Of a DNA stretch of 64,000 bases, positions 35,826-44,964 are shown one piece after another; position 1 is the stretch's first letter, and each line of letters begins with the position of its first letter. Position numbers and translations under genes: made by a program. A model generated the notes under the pieces. It was not told the DNA's origin and did no database searches. It saw only the letters and a list, made by a program, of their open reading frames with translations. Source of the DNA: Candidatus Gastranaerophilales bacterium (lineage in GTDB: Bacteria; Cyanobacteriota; Vampirovibrionia; Gastranaerophilales; Gastranaerophilaceae); assembly GCA_944323135.1 (NCBI GenBank), contig CALURI010000001.1, positions 1 through 64,000 of the forward strand. The letters run 5' to 3'.

Positions 35826-37691
35826 ATGTGTACTCATAATCACAAAAATACAAAAAATATTAACAAACAACTTCAAATTACAAAAATCATATTTGCACTT
35901 ATATTATTTGTATTTGCAATGATTTCAGGAGTTACAGGTACTGCTGAATTTTTTGTATTTCTTATTATATATATAACTGCCGGCGGAGACATAGTTATAA
36001 AGGCAATTAAAAATATTTTTAATAAAGAAATTTTTGATGAAAACTTTTTAATGGTAATTGCAACACTCGGAGCATTTGCAATAAAAGAATATCCGGAAGC
36101 TGTAATGGTTATGATATTATACCAAATTGGAGAATTTTTACAGGATAAAGCAGTTGAAAAATCGAGAAAATCAATTTCTGAACTTATGGACATAAGACCT
36201 GATTACGCAAATATAGAACTCAACGGGAAATTAGTAAAAACGAATCCGTCTGACATAAAAATTGGGGATACAATTACCGTAAAAGCAGGAGAAAAAATCC
36301 CTCTTGACGGTACAGTAACAGAAGGTCATGCCTATGTTGATACATCTGCTCTCACAGGTGAAGCAATTCCTAAAGAATTGCAACCGGGCTCACAAGCAAT
36401 CAGCGGTTGTATAAATACAAACGGACTTTTAAAAATAAAAGTTGAAAAGGAATTTGAAGAATCTACAGTAGCCAAAATTCTTGAACTTGTTGAACATGCC
36501 GGAAACAAAAAAGCTAAAACTGAAAATTTTATAACAAAATTTGCGAGATACTATACTCCTGCAGTCGTTTGTGGGGCATTAATTCTTGCATTTTTACCTC
36601 CGATTTTATTTCACACGGGATTAGAAATATGGTTTAAGAGAGCATTAACATTTCTTGTAATATCTTGTCCTTGTGCACTTGTAATATCAGTACCTTTAGG
36701 CTTTTTTGCTGGCATCGGGAGAGCATCTAAAGAAGGAATTTTAATAAAAGGAGCATGTTATATTGAATCATTATCCAAACCGGATTCTGTAGTATTCGAT
36801 AAAACAGGGACTTTAACAAAAGGAACATTCAAAGTAACAAAAATTCATCCTGTTAATATAACAGAAGAAGAACTTCTTGAAATATGTGCGAAAGCTGAAA
36901 ATTATTCAAGTCACCCTATTGCTGTTTCATTAAAACAAGCCTATTCAAAAGAAATTAATAAAAAATCTGTAAAAAATATTGAAGAAATAGCAGGCAAAGG
37001 GGTTAAAGCAGAAATAGACGGAGATACAATTCTTGCAGGAAATGCAAGCCTTATGGATATGTTTAATATTGAATATACAAAAATACAGACTTCAGGCACA
37101 ATAGTTTACGCAGCAAAAAATAAAAAATTTATCGGGTACATTGTAATTTCAGATGAAATAAAAAAAGATGCAAAATCTGCAATTACGGATTTAAATAAAA
37201 TTGCAAAACAAACGGTAATACTCACAGGAGATTCCAAATCAACAGCAGAACATGTTGCACAATCACTTGGTATAAAAAAAGTATTTTCAGAACTTTTACC
37301 GGCACAAAAAGTTGAAGAATTAGAAAAACTTATCGAAAATAAAGACAAAAACAAAAGTATTATTTTTGTCGGAGACGGAATTAATGATGCACCTGTTCTC
37401 ACAAGAGCCGATATCGGAATTGCAATGGGAGTTCTTGGCTCCGATGCCGCAATAGAAGCCGCCGATGCTGTTATTATGGATGACAAGCCAACAAAGATTA
37501 CAAAAGCAATACTCATTGCAAAAAAAACAATGAGTATTGTAAAACAAAATATAGTTTTTGCGCTCGGAATCAAAGCATTATTTTTAATTCTCGGCGCATT
37601 CGGCATCATCACAATGTGGGGCGCTGTATTTGCAGACACAGGAGTTGCTCTACTCTCAGTATTAAACTCACTTAGAGCATTAAAAGTTTAA
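35826..37691 (+). CDS. P1B-2-type zinc/cadmium/lead exporting ATPase
   Basis: A 621-residue metal-transporting P-type ATPase. Key sites: TGEA (177-180), the metal channel CPC (281-283), phosphorylated D325 in DKTGTLT, the SSHPIA motif near 359, and GDGINDAP near 518. The last helices carry the K and D...TG pair (GIKALF and FADTGVAL) that marks the Zn/Cd/Pb group. The N-terminus lacks a full metal-binding domain and has only a short His-rich MCTHNHKN. It pumps metal out across the inner membrane. It has its own ribosome site after a 50-base leader and is controlled by the divergent SmtB-type repressor. Confidence 0.93.
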   Translation: MCTHNHKNTKNINKQLQITKIIFALILFVFAMISGVTGTAEFFVFLIIYITAGGDIVIKAIKNIFNKEIFDENFLMVIATLGAFAIKEYPEAVMVMILYQIGEFLQDKAVEKSRKSISELMDIRPDYANIELNGKLVKTNPSDIKIGDTITVKAGEKIPLDGTVTEGHAYVDTSALTGEAIPKELQPGSQAISGCINTNGLLKIKVEKEFEESTVAKILELVEHAGNKKAKTENFITKFARYYTPAVVCGALILAFLPPILFHTGLEIWFKRALTFLVISCPCALVISVPLGFFAGIGRASKEGILIKGACYIESLSKPDSVVFDKTGTLTKGTFKVTKIHPVNITEEELLEICAKAENYSSHPIAVSLKQAYSKEINKKSVKNIEEIAGKGVKAEIDGDTILAGNASLMDMFNIEYTKIQTSGTIVYAAKNKKFIGYIVISDEIKKDAKSAITDLNKIAKQTVILTGDSKSTAEHVAQSLGIKKVFSELLPAQKVEELEKLIENKDKNKSIIFVGDGINDAPVLTRADIGIAMGVLGSDAAIEAADAVIMDDKPTKITKAILIAKKTMSIVKQNIVFALGIKALFLILGAFGIITMWGAVFADTGVALLSVLNSLRALKV

Positions 37692-38320
37692 CGAATAAAA
37701 TTTGTATAAACTCTATCTTCCCCTGCCGGACGACTAATCCCTGCATTTTTTCCTGCTTCAATACATTTTAAAATCCAAGCCATATTATTACCTAATGTGC
37801 GCATTACCTGCATACCCTCTAAATCTTGTTTTGCCTGCTCCGCAGAATTTTGAGCTCCATGAACCATAGGCCAATAACAAGAAGATACAACAGGCATATT
37901 ACTTATTGTAAAATGTTTTATTATTGCATCTAAAGAAGCAGTAGTTCCTGCACGTCTTGCAGAAACAATTGCAGCAGCAGGTTTAAATGCAAAATTAGCA
38001 TTGCCCGCATAAAACACTCTATCCATAAATGACAATAATCTTCCGCTCGGATGAGCATAATAAACAGGTGAACCAAAAACAAAGCCATCAGCAGCTTTTG
38101 CTTTTTCAATAACTTCATTTACTATATCATCTCCAAATACACATTTTCCGCCTGATTTACGGCACCCCCCGCATCCGATACAATCTCTTATAGCATTTTT
38201 ACCAACCTGAACAATTTCTGTTTCAATCCCGTTTTTTTGCAATGATAATGCTACTTCATTCAGTGCTGTATAAGTACATCCATGTTCGTTTGAACTTCCG
38301 TTAAACAATAAAACTTTCAT
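37688..38320 (-). CDS. Flavodoxin-family NAD(P)H-dependent FMN reductase with iron-sulphur-type cysteines
   Basis: A 210-residue flavoprotein. The phosphate loop is FNGSSNEHGCTYTAL (residues 5-19), and GSPVYYAHPSGRL near 80 supplies FMN contacts. The segment IRDCIGCGGCRKSGGKC (around 43-59) has the cysteine pattern of iron-sulphur flavoproteins (Isf), which pass electrons in anaerobes. Its end overlaps the metal pump gene by four bases, convergently. It is cytoplasmic. Redox partner unknown. Confidence 0.8.
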   Translation of the reverse strand: MKVLLFNGSSNEHGCTYTALNEVALSLQKNGIETEIVQVGKNAIRDCIGCGGCRKSGGKCVFGDDIVNEVIEKAKAADGFVFGSPVYYAHPSGRLLSFMDRVFYAGNANFAFKPAAAIVSARRAGTTASLDAIIKHFTISNMPVVSSCYWPMVHGAQNSAEQAKQDLEGMQVMRTLGNNMAWILKCIEAGKNAGISRPAGEDRVYTNFIR

Positions 38321-38450
38321 AATAAAACCCCATTTACTAATTTATTTACTTAAATTACGTATTTATGTTAACATAAAATATGCAATTATTAACAAAAAAT
38401 TTTTTTACGTTTTTTGCAATAAATCAAGAAAAACAGGAGTTTAAAAATTA

Positions 38451-40340
38451 ATGCAGGTCAGAAAAGTAAGTTCAAATATGGCATTTGGACGTTCTCTCAG
38501 AAAAAATGAAATAGATGAATACACAAAAACTTTAAAAGAAGCAAAAAAAATTACAGGACAAACAGGCAAATCCGCATTTATAATTCCGCTAACAAGCCTG
38601 CCGGTATCTGAAACAAAAGATATAGGAATAGGTCATTTAGCTTCAAAAGAAGGGCTTGATTTCATCGATTACATGCATACATATCTTGATTTCAACATTG
38701 TAAAAGATCTTCCTTCTGGACAAATTAAAAAATATAATGACTTTTTCTGCAGTTATGAAGCATCAGCACTTGCTCTGGGAGATCAAAACATTAACCCTCA
38801 ACTTTTAACGGAAGACAAATATAATTCACTTTTAACGCAAAATGAATTTCAAGAAATAGTAAAAGCAAACACAAAAAGTGATAAAAAAGAGTTTATAAAC
38901 TGTGAAAATACAATGGAAAGCGGAAGCACTCAAGATAATATTCTAAAAAAAGCACACAAAAAATTTAAAAAGCTTGATGACAGTACTCCACTTAAACAAA
39001 AATATATAAAATTTATAAAAGATAATGAATTTTGGTTAAATTTTCCAAGAAAAGAAGAACCCGATCAAGAATTTTTTAAATTTAAACAATTTCTTGCAGA
39101 AGAACATTTAGCCGAAGGTAAAAAACTTCTTAACGACAGAGGAATAAAATTGTGCGGAGATTGTCCCATCAATTTTACAACCGATGAGGTTAATGCATTT
39201 CCAAAAGCTTTTAAAAAAGGCTACAATACAGGGCTCCCATCTTGGGGGATTCCTACCCTTGATTACGACACAATTTTAGATGAATCAAGCGATGCCTATA
39301 AACTTTTCAAAACTAAAGTTCAACTTATGGCAAGACGATATGATGTAATAAGATTTGATGTAGGTTGGAACTACATTACTCCTATAATGACTCCGCATGG
39401 AGAAAACAAAGTATTTGAGCATAATAAAAAAGAGCTTGAAAATGCACTTGTAGATAATATTGACAAATGGGTAAAAGAAGTAAAAGGCGAAGATTTTGAT
39501 CTCAAAAATCTCATATATGAAGTCGAAGCAGGGCCTGAAGAATTTTCACCGTTCAAAGTTAACACAAAAGAATTGATTTCCCCTTTAAAAAACAGAGTTA
39601 AATCCTACTCAACAGTTTATATGAATAACACTTGGGGCAGTAACGATACATTCAGGAATTATTACAAATGGAGCGGAGACACCTTCTCAATAGGTCCGGG
39701 TAATCACGACCATCAGCCATTAAAACAAATTGCAAAAGGCATACCTGACTATGCCGCAAACAATCAAATTCATAAAACAGACTCAATTGAGCCATTGTCA
39801 AAAATACTTAAAATACCAACTAAAGATTTAGAAGATCCCACAACTTATTCAAAAGCTAAATTTGCAGAAATTATGAGTGCAGAAAATATACATTATTTCT
39901 TTATGGATGCACTTGGGAAAGAAGAAAGATATAACGAACATAAACCAAATTCAAATACAAATTTCAGAAGACGCGTCAGTTCTGATTATAAAACAATTTA
40001 TCAAAATTCATTACATGAAGGTTTTGGATTTAATATCATGGACGCTTTAGAAAAAGTTTTTAAAGCTAAAGGTTATGATAAATCAAACCCTAATTTATAT
40101 GCAAAAATTATAAAATTTAGAGACATATTAATTGAAAAAGAATCTGAGACGATTAAAACAATAAATGATGTTGATGATGATATCGTAAAGCTTCCTAAAC
40201 CAGAAAAAATAAATACTCATAATTCAAAAACTTCAAAAATATTATGGTTCGGAACAACAATAACAGCAATTGCAGGGGGAATTTACGGGATTATAAAAAC
40301 CTCTGATAACAAAAAAAATAATAATAAAATTTTAAAATAA
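38451..40340 (+). CDS. Divergent GH77-like 4-alpha-glucanotransferase with C-terminal membrane helix
   Basis: A 629-residue protein. The opening IIPLTSLPVSETKDIGIGHL and the mid-protein LPSWGIPTLDYD resemble MalQ/amylomaltase. Likely catalytic residues are the nucleophile D in VIRFDVGWNY (about 304), an acid/base E in YEVEAGPEEF and a late D in GPGNHDHQPL, though each motif is far from the family standard. Residues 1-20 contain SSNMAFGRSL, an F-G motif like that of other proteins here. A hydrophobic helix near 598-616 (WFGTTITAIAGGIYGII) anchors the C-terminus. It probably moves glucan chains at the inner face of the membrane. AGGAG lies upstream. Confidence 0.7.
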   Translation: MQVRKVSSNMAFGRSLRKNEIDEYTKTLKEAKKITGQTGKSAFIIPLTSLPVSETKDIGIGHLASKEGLDFIDYMHTYLDFNIVKDLPSGQIKKYNDFFCSYEASALALGDQNINPQLLTEDKYNSLLTQNEFQEIVKANTKSDKKEFINCENTMESGSTQDNILKKAHKKFKKLDDSTPLKQKYIKFIKDNEFWLNFPRKEEPDQEFFKFKQFLAEEHLAEGKKLLNDRGIKLCGDCPINFTTDEVNAFPKAFKKGYNTGLPSWGIPTLDYDTILDESSDAYKLFKTKVQLMARRYDVIRFDVGWNYITPIMTPHGENKVFEHNKKELENALVDNIDKWVKEVKGEDFDLKNLIYEVEAGPEEFSPFKVNTKELISPLKNRVKSYSTVYMNNTWGSNDTFRNYYKWSGDTFSIGPGNHDHQPLKQIAKGIPDYAANNQIHKTDSIEPLSKILKIPTKDLEDPTTYSKAKFAEIMSAENIHYFFMDALGKEERYNEHKPNSNTNFRRRVSSDYKTIYQNSLHEGFGFNIMDALEKVFKAKGYDKSNPNLYAKIIKFRDILIEKESETIKTINDVDDDIVKLPKPEKINTHNSKTSKILWFGTTITAIAGGIYGIIKTSDNKKNNNKILK

Positions 40341-40356
40341 TCTAAAAATAAAAATG

Positions 40357-40385
40357 ACATTGATACTTTATAAAGTTATCAATGT
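40357..40385 (+). terminator. Probable terminator
   Basis: ACATTGATA pairs with TATCAATGT around an inner palindrome CTTTATAAAG, followed by an AT-rich tail. It ends the GH77-like gene. Confidence 0.55.
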
Positions 40386-40444
40386 AATTTAATTTTAGGA
40401 AAAGCCGGCAAAAGATTTATTATTTTATTTTGTCAAGAAGCAAT

Positions 40445-41248
40445 TTATGTGCCGGCAGAAAAATCTTTGTAAATTATTCCATTTAAATTACAGTATTTTG
40501 AAATTTCTTCAGACAACTCTGTAAAATATTGGGAATCTTTTTTATTATAAATATTTTCATATAATACTTTATACAATGGGAACTCATCTCCTATAAACTT
40601 AAACATCTTTGTTTTAAAGCTGCTTCTGAGATTCAATTTATCAAACCAATACTCATCAGTATAATCTTTTGTTTCTTCAATTATTCTTTTAAAATCAGTT
40701 ATTTCCGGAATTATTGGAGAAATAAAAACTACAGTCTTTATACCATTTTGCTTTAGTTCTTTTAAAGTTTCAAGTCTTTCTTCTACAGAAGAAGAAAAAG
40801 GTTCTATCTTTTTTTTCAAATTTTCATCCAATAAACAAATAGACATCGCAACTTCTACATGTTTCATTCTTTTTAATAAATCAATATCCCTTAATATAAG
40901 TTTTGATTTAGTTACAACGGAAACAAAAGCTTCTGAATTAACCAACTGTTCCATAATCATTCTTGTAATTTTATATTTTTCTTCAAATGAATTATATGGA
41001 TCAGTAACTGTACTAATCATAACTTTTTTATTTTTAATTTTAAAAGTATTGATTTTTTTATTTGTCCTTTTTATGTCAATAAATTCACCCCACTCTTCAG
41101 AATGTTTGCTAAAACTTGACATATAGGCAGCATAACAATACAAACATCTATTAGGACAACCTACATAAGGATTTATCACATAATCCAAATATTTAAGTTT
41201 TGTCTTATTTAAATAATCTTTTACTCTGGTTGTATCTTCAACTACCAT
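40445..41248 (-). CDS. Radical SAM protein (spore-photoproduct-lyase-like family)
   Basis: A 267-residue radical SAM enzyme. The cluster motif is C31-x3-C35-x2-C38 in VGCPNRCLYCYA, and the following TVTDPYNSFEEKYKITR and VVTKSKLILRDIDLL match the SplB-related group found in many bacteria without spores. The reaction is not known for these members. It is short (SplB is about 340) and contains no obvious extra domain. A TATTAT box six bases before the ATG suggests leaderless expression. Confidence 0.85.
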   Translation of the reverse strand: MVVEDTTRVKDYLNKTKLKYLDYVINPYVGCPNRCLYCYAAYMSSFSKHSEEWGEFIDIKRTNKKINTFKIKNKKVMISTVTDPYNSFEEKYKITRMIMEQLVNSEAFVSVVTKSKLILRDIDLLKRMKHVEVAMSICLLDENLKKKIEPFSSSVEERLETLKELKQNGIKTVVFISPIIPEITDFKRIIEETKDYTDEYWFDKLNLRSSFKTKMFKFIGDEFPLYKVLYENIYNKKDSQYFTELSEEISKYCNLNGIIYKDFSAGT

Positions 41249-41254
41249 ACTAAA

Positions 41255-41260
41255 ATAATA
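41255..41260 (-). promoter_or_regulatory. -10 box, leaderless promoter of the radical SAM gene
   Basis: TATTAT on the minus strand, then six bases to the ATG at 41248; no ribosome site. Confidence 0.4.
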
Positions 41261-41296
41261 AAATTTGATAAGAAATATGTCAATAAGACTGACTTC

Positions 41297-41407
41297 TTAT
41301 TCACGAATGAGAACGTCTTCCTCTATAAGCAGCGGAATTGGAGATATAATCATCATTTCGAGGTATTTATCATTATTTTTTTTAATATCTTCAGCAATTA
41401 TTTGTAT
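41297..41407 (-). other. In-frame coding continuation after the stop of the 41408 gene
   Basis: Read past the TAA at 41408-41410 in the same frame, 36 more codons follow before the next TAA at 41297-41299. The predicted text (IQIIAEDIKK, then ISPIPLLIEEDVLIRE) is protein-like: acidic, helical, and without rare residues. This looks like the lost C-terminus of the upstream gene, cut off by a single nonsense change, or a stop that is read through. Confidence 0.55.
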
Positions 41408-41860
41408 TTAAGTGTTATTAGTGTAGTAACGCTTCACAGCATATTTTAATTCCATCATTCCTTTGTTTGTTTTTTTTTCAAATCTATATATATCATATTC
41501 GAAATATTTCTTAGCATTTTCACATCCGTTCACCAAAAAACTGATTGCGGCTTTATCTGCTTTCTTATTTTCTATGAACTTTAAAAGAACACTATTTTCA
41601 GTATTTTCTACAGTTTTAACAAAATCTTCCGCATAAGTTAAAGGATTTGAAACCTCCGGATAATAATAAACACCAATCATTTTTACCCAATTGCCGACAT
41701 TTTCGGAATTTCTGAAATATTCATTTCCATAACCGTTTGTTTGAGGAGCTATTGCACTGTACTTTAATTTGTAAACTTCATTATCAAAATGAATTTCCTC
41801 TGAATAACAAATAATTTGCAGCGCAAACATGGCTAATATAATAAAAAAAATTCTTTTCAT
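41408..41860 (-). CDS. Secreted protein, probably truncated by an in-frame stop
   Basis: 150 residues with a signal peptide (KRIFFIILAMFALQIICYS) and a mature domain containing PQTNGYGNEYF, WVKMIGVYYYPE and FVKTVENTENS; the fold is unknown. The reading frame ends TTACTACACTAATAACACTTAA-like and continues in frame for another 36 residues (41297-41407), so the full-length protein was probably 186 residues. It is exported to the periplasm or beyond. The upstream TolC gene is on the same strand but 71 bases away. Confidence 0.65.
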   Translation of the reverse strand: MKRIFFIILAMFALQIICYSEEIHFDNEVYKLKYSAIAPQTNGYGNEYFRNSENVGNWVKMIGVYYYPEVSNPLTYAEDFVKTVENTENSVLLKFIENKKADKAAISFLVNGCENAKKYFEYDIYRFEKKTNKGMMELKYAVKRYYTNNT

Positions 41861-41931
41861 ACAAAAATTTAAACATTTTTTTATACAAAAAGAATTATAC
41901 TTATGTGTTATATATAAGATTAATTTATTCT

Positions 41932-43320
41932 TTACAGATTATCATTTATGGTTGTAAAGTCCTTTCCACCAATTGCTTTATATATATTAACAGTAGATAA
42001 TAAATAATTTACCTGATTATTTACTTTATCTTTATCTGCTACAAGCAATTTTTCGGTATCTTTCATTAAATCAAGATTTGATTTGGCTCCGATAATAAAT
42101 TTCTTATCAGCCAGAGCATATTTTTCTGTTTCAAGATTATAACGTTTCACACTTTCATTATAGTTTAACTCTCTTGTTTTAGCTTCGCCAAGAGAATTAT
42201 TAACTTCCTGAATAGATGTCAAAATTGTTTTTTCATACATTTGCTGGGCTTTTTCCAACTCAAGCTTTGTCCATCTTAAACGAGCCATTTTAGCACCACC
42301 GGTAAACAAATCTATTGATGGCATAAAACCTGCAAGAGATTTAAAAGTATGACTGCCAAATATATTACCTAAATTATAAGAATTAAATCCAGCCTGACCG
42401 TATAATATAAATTTGGGCAAGAAATCACGTCTTGCAACTTTTGCATCTATTCCGATTTTTTCAATATATTCTTCCGCCTTCAAATAATCAGGTCTATACT
42501 GAATAACTTCCGCATTTATAGAATCAGGCAATGGTAAAAGAGCAAGTTTTGAATAATCAGATCTTGACATCTCAGACAAATCTTTTTCTCTTAATCCTGT
42601 AAGAACTCCTAATTCTCTGCCTATAATTATTCGTTTATCAATATAAACATTTAATTCTTCCTGAAGCTGTGTCAATAACTGTTTTTCATCCATCAATTCA
42701 GTTACAGGACACAAACCGTTTTTGTATTTTATTTCCTCAAGTCTTACAATTTCGCTTTGAAGTTTTACAAGTTCTTCCTGATCTTTAATTAATTGATCAA
42801 ATTTAATTAGATTAAAATATTCAGAAGCAACCGCAGAAGTCAATGAAATATATGAAGCTCTTTCGTTTTGCTTAACTATTTCATGTTGTTTTTTAAAAGC
42901 TTTGGTCTTCAAATAATTTTCACCCCAAATATCAACTTCGTAACTCATCGTTAATGGTAAAAAGAAATTACTTTGTTTATAATCAGGGATTACAACATCT
43001 CCAAATTTTACGGTTGAAGATGAAAAATCTCTAAAAACATCTCCTTGAAAACCAACTTGCGGTAATTGACCTGCAAATGCCATTTTAATAACCTGCTCAG
43101 ATTGTTTAACATTGAGAGTTGCAATTTTTAAATCCTGATTATTTTTAAAGGCTGTAGTAATATAATCAGTTAAAATAGGATCATTGTATTTCTGCCACCA
43201 ATCAAGATTTAGGTATTCTATTCTATAATCCTCGGTATTCTTTTTGTTCTTGGCTTCTGCCGTAATATTAAAACAGCTCAGCAAAATAAACAGGGTTAAT
43301 AATATTTTAAAATTTTTCAT
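41932..43320 (-). CDS. TolC/NodT-type outer-membrane efflux channel
   Basis: A 462-residue protein with a signal sequence (about 1-23, possible lipobox LLSC at C17) and two outer-membrane-efflux repeats; the motifs QLPQVGFQGDVFRDF and YRPDYLKAEEYI are typical. It forms a trimeric channel through the outer membrane and periplasm for the drug pump encoded divergently (EmrA/EmrB type). The ribosome site is GGAAAGAG. The shared upstream region holds a 32-bp palindrome that should control both directions. Confidence 0.9.
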   Translation of the reverse strand: MKNFKILLTLFILLSCFNITAEAKNKKNTEDYRIEYLNLDWWQKYNDPILTDYITTAFKNNQDLKIATLNVKQSEQVIKMAFAGQLPQVGFQGDVFRDFSSSTVKFGDVVIPDYKQSNFFLPLTMSYEVDIWGENYLKTKAFKKQHEIVKQNERASYISLTSAVASEYFNLIKFDQLIKDQEELVKLQSEIVRLEEIKYKNGLCPVTELMDEKQLLTQLQEELNVYIDKRIIIGRELGVLTGLREKDLSEMSRSDYSKLALLPLPDSINAEVIQYRPDYLKAEEYIEKIGIDAKVARRDFLPKFILYGQAGFNSYNLGNIFGSHTFKSLAGFMPSIDLFTGGAKMARLRWTKLELEKAQQMYEKTILTSIQEVNNSLGEAKTRELNYNESVKRYNLETEKYALADKKFIIGAKSNLDLMKDTEKLLVADKDKVNNQVNYLLSTVNIYKAIGGKDFTTINDNL

Positions 43321-43340
43321 GTTTACTCTTTCCTTTTAAA

Positions 43341-43372
43341 TTTCTTTGTGTTATTATGATAACACAAAGAAA
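43341..43372. promoter_or_regulatory. Long palindrome, MarR operator between tolC and marR
   Basis: Fourteen-base arms (43341-43354 and 43359-43372) around TATG are perfectly complementary, containing CTTTGTGTTAT and ATAACACAAAG. This is an ideal site for a dimeric MarR protein. The first in-frame ATG of marR (43356) lies inside it, so that ATG is probably not the start. Confidence 0.8.
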
Positions 43373-43376
43373 AATC

Positions 43377-43835
43377 ATGGACAAGATTAATTTATTAAAA
43401 AGCAGAATCGGAATGAAATTAGTACGTGTAGGGAAAATGGTACGCGCAATTGCTAATCAAAAATTCAGTAAAGCAGAATTCCCGATAACCCCTGAACAAT
43501 TTACAGTACTAACCGCAATCTTAGACCATGACGGCTTATACCAGAGACAAATCGGAGCACTTACTCTTAAAGACAGACCAAATATCACAAGAATTATAAA
43601 AATACTTGAAGAAAAAGAATTAATAACCAAAACTCCAGATACAAATAAAAGAAAAGTGTTCAAAATTAATATAACCGACAAAGGGAAACAAGCCTATAAT
43701 TTGGTTTTACCGACAGTTTTAGAACATTGGCAAAATACCGTTGAAGGAGTCACTGATGAAGAATTAATAAGTTGTTTAAATGTATTAAACAAAATAAAAA
43801 TAAATTTAGAAGAAAAACTTAATATGCAAATATAA
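43377..43835 (+). CDS. MarR-family repressor of the efflux operon
   Basis: A 152-residue winged-helix regulator: ITPEQFTVLTAILDHDGLYQ, then a recognition segment RPNITRIIKILEEKELI and the wing DTNKRKVFKINIT. Proteins of this kind leave DNA when they bind the drugs or phenolic compounds that the pump exports. It heads a marR-emrA-emrB operon (13-base gap to emrA). The start is uncertain: 43356 lies inside the operator, 43377 is preferred; neither has a ribosome site. Confidence 0.9.
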   Translation: MDKINLLKSRIGMKLVRVGKMVRAIANQKFSKAEFPITPEQFTVLTAILDHDGLYQRQIGALTLKDRPNITRIIKILEEKELITKTPDTNKRKVFKINITDKGKQAYNLVLPTVLEHWQNTVEGVTDEELISCLNVLNKIKINLEEKLNMQI

Positions 43836-43848
43836 TAAGAGGTGAAAT

Positions 43849-44964
43849 ATGACAGACAACCCCCAAAAAGACATTCACAATGAACAATTTGAAGAAAAAG
43901 CAAAAGAAAGATTAAAAGAAAGAAAAGAAAAAGCAAAGAAAAAACGTCCCGAATATAAGAAGAAAAGAGTTTTCGTACCAGTTATAACCGCAGTAATTCT
44001 TTTATTAATGGGAATATTTCTTGCAATACACGCAACATACTATCAATCAACAGATGATGCCTTTGTGGAAGGCAGACTAATTTCTGTTGCACCACGAGTT
44101 TCAGGCCCTGTAATAAATCTGCTTGTTGATGATAATGATGAAGTAAAAGCAGGACAACTTTTAGTTGAGATTGATCCTGCAGATTATGAAGTAAAACTTC
44201 ACCAAGCAGAAGCAAAACTTGCAGAAGCAAAAGCTCAATTAAACGTTACAGAAAAACAAATTGAAGAAGGCGGCTCCAATGTTCAACAATCATTTGAAGA
44301 TGTTAATTCCGCTGAATCAAAACTGAATTTTGCTACAAAAGATCATAAAAGATACACTGATATGTATAAAGAAGGTATCGTTTCAAAACAAGACTATGAC
44401 AACAGTGAAACACACTATACAGTAGCACAAGCAAATCATAAAGCAGCAACAGAAAAATCAAAAGCAATGCAATCAGCATTAGAATCAAATAAAGCAAAAG
44501 CTGAAGCTGTTCAAGCTGAAATTAAGAAATTAGAAGCAGAAGTTGAGCAAGCAAAACTTGATTTATCATACACAAAAATATATGCCCCGCAATCAGGAAT
44601 GGTATCAGCAAGAAGTGTTGAAAAAGGAAACTACTTGCAAGTTGGTCAACCTTTAATGAACATTGTACCTGAACAAGTATGGGTAATTGCAAACTTTAAA
44701 GAAATTCAATTAACCCACATGAAAAAAGGTCAACCTGTATCAATTAAAGTTGATACATATCCTGGGAAACGTTTCAAAGGTCATGTTGACAGTATTCAAC
44801 GTTCAACAGGGGCTAAATCAAGTCTATTCCCGCCGGAAAATGCTGTTGGAAGTTATGTAAAAATCGTCCAGCGTGTACCTGTAAAAATTATATTTGATGA
44901 AGACATAAGAAATTATAATATTGTTCCCGGCATGTCAGTAGTACCAAAGGTCAAAATCAGATAA
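43849..44964 (+). CDS. emrA: EmrA/HlyD-type membrane-fusion protein
   Basis: A 371-residue adaptor: a basic cytoplasmic start, one membrane helix (about 43-62), a biotinyl-lipoyl-like half (DDAFVEGRLISVAPRVSG), a long coiled-coil hairpin (about 115-240; Ala/Glu/Lys-rich) and the second half (LDLSYTKIYAPQSGMV) with a beta barrel. It links the inner-membrane EmrB pump to the outer-membrane channel. It overlaps emrB by one base. A ribosome site (GAGG) precedes the ATG. Confidence 0.92.
   Translation: MTDNPQKDIHNEQFEEKAKERLKERKEKAKKKRPEYKKKRVFVPVITAVILLLMGIFLAIHATYYQSTDDAFVEGRLISVAPRVSGPVINLLVDDNDEVKAGQLLVEIDPADYEVKLHQAEAKLAEAKAQLNVTEKQIEEGGSNVQQSFEDVNSAESKLNFATKDHKRYTDMYKEGIVSKQDYDNSETHYTVAQANHKAATEKSKAMQSALESNKAKAEAVQAEIKKLEAEVEQAKLDLSYTKIYAPQSGMVSARSVEKGNYLQVGQPLMNIVPEQVWVIANFKEIQLTHMKKGQPVSIKVDTYPGKRFKGHVDSIQRSTGAKSSLFPPENAVGSYVKIVQRVPVKIIFDEDIRNYNIVPGMSVVPKVKIR

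Noticed and set aside
41297..41407. Separate small gene
   Set aside because: It is in frame with the gene before it and lacks its own ribosome site; a C-terminal remnant explains it better.
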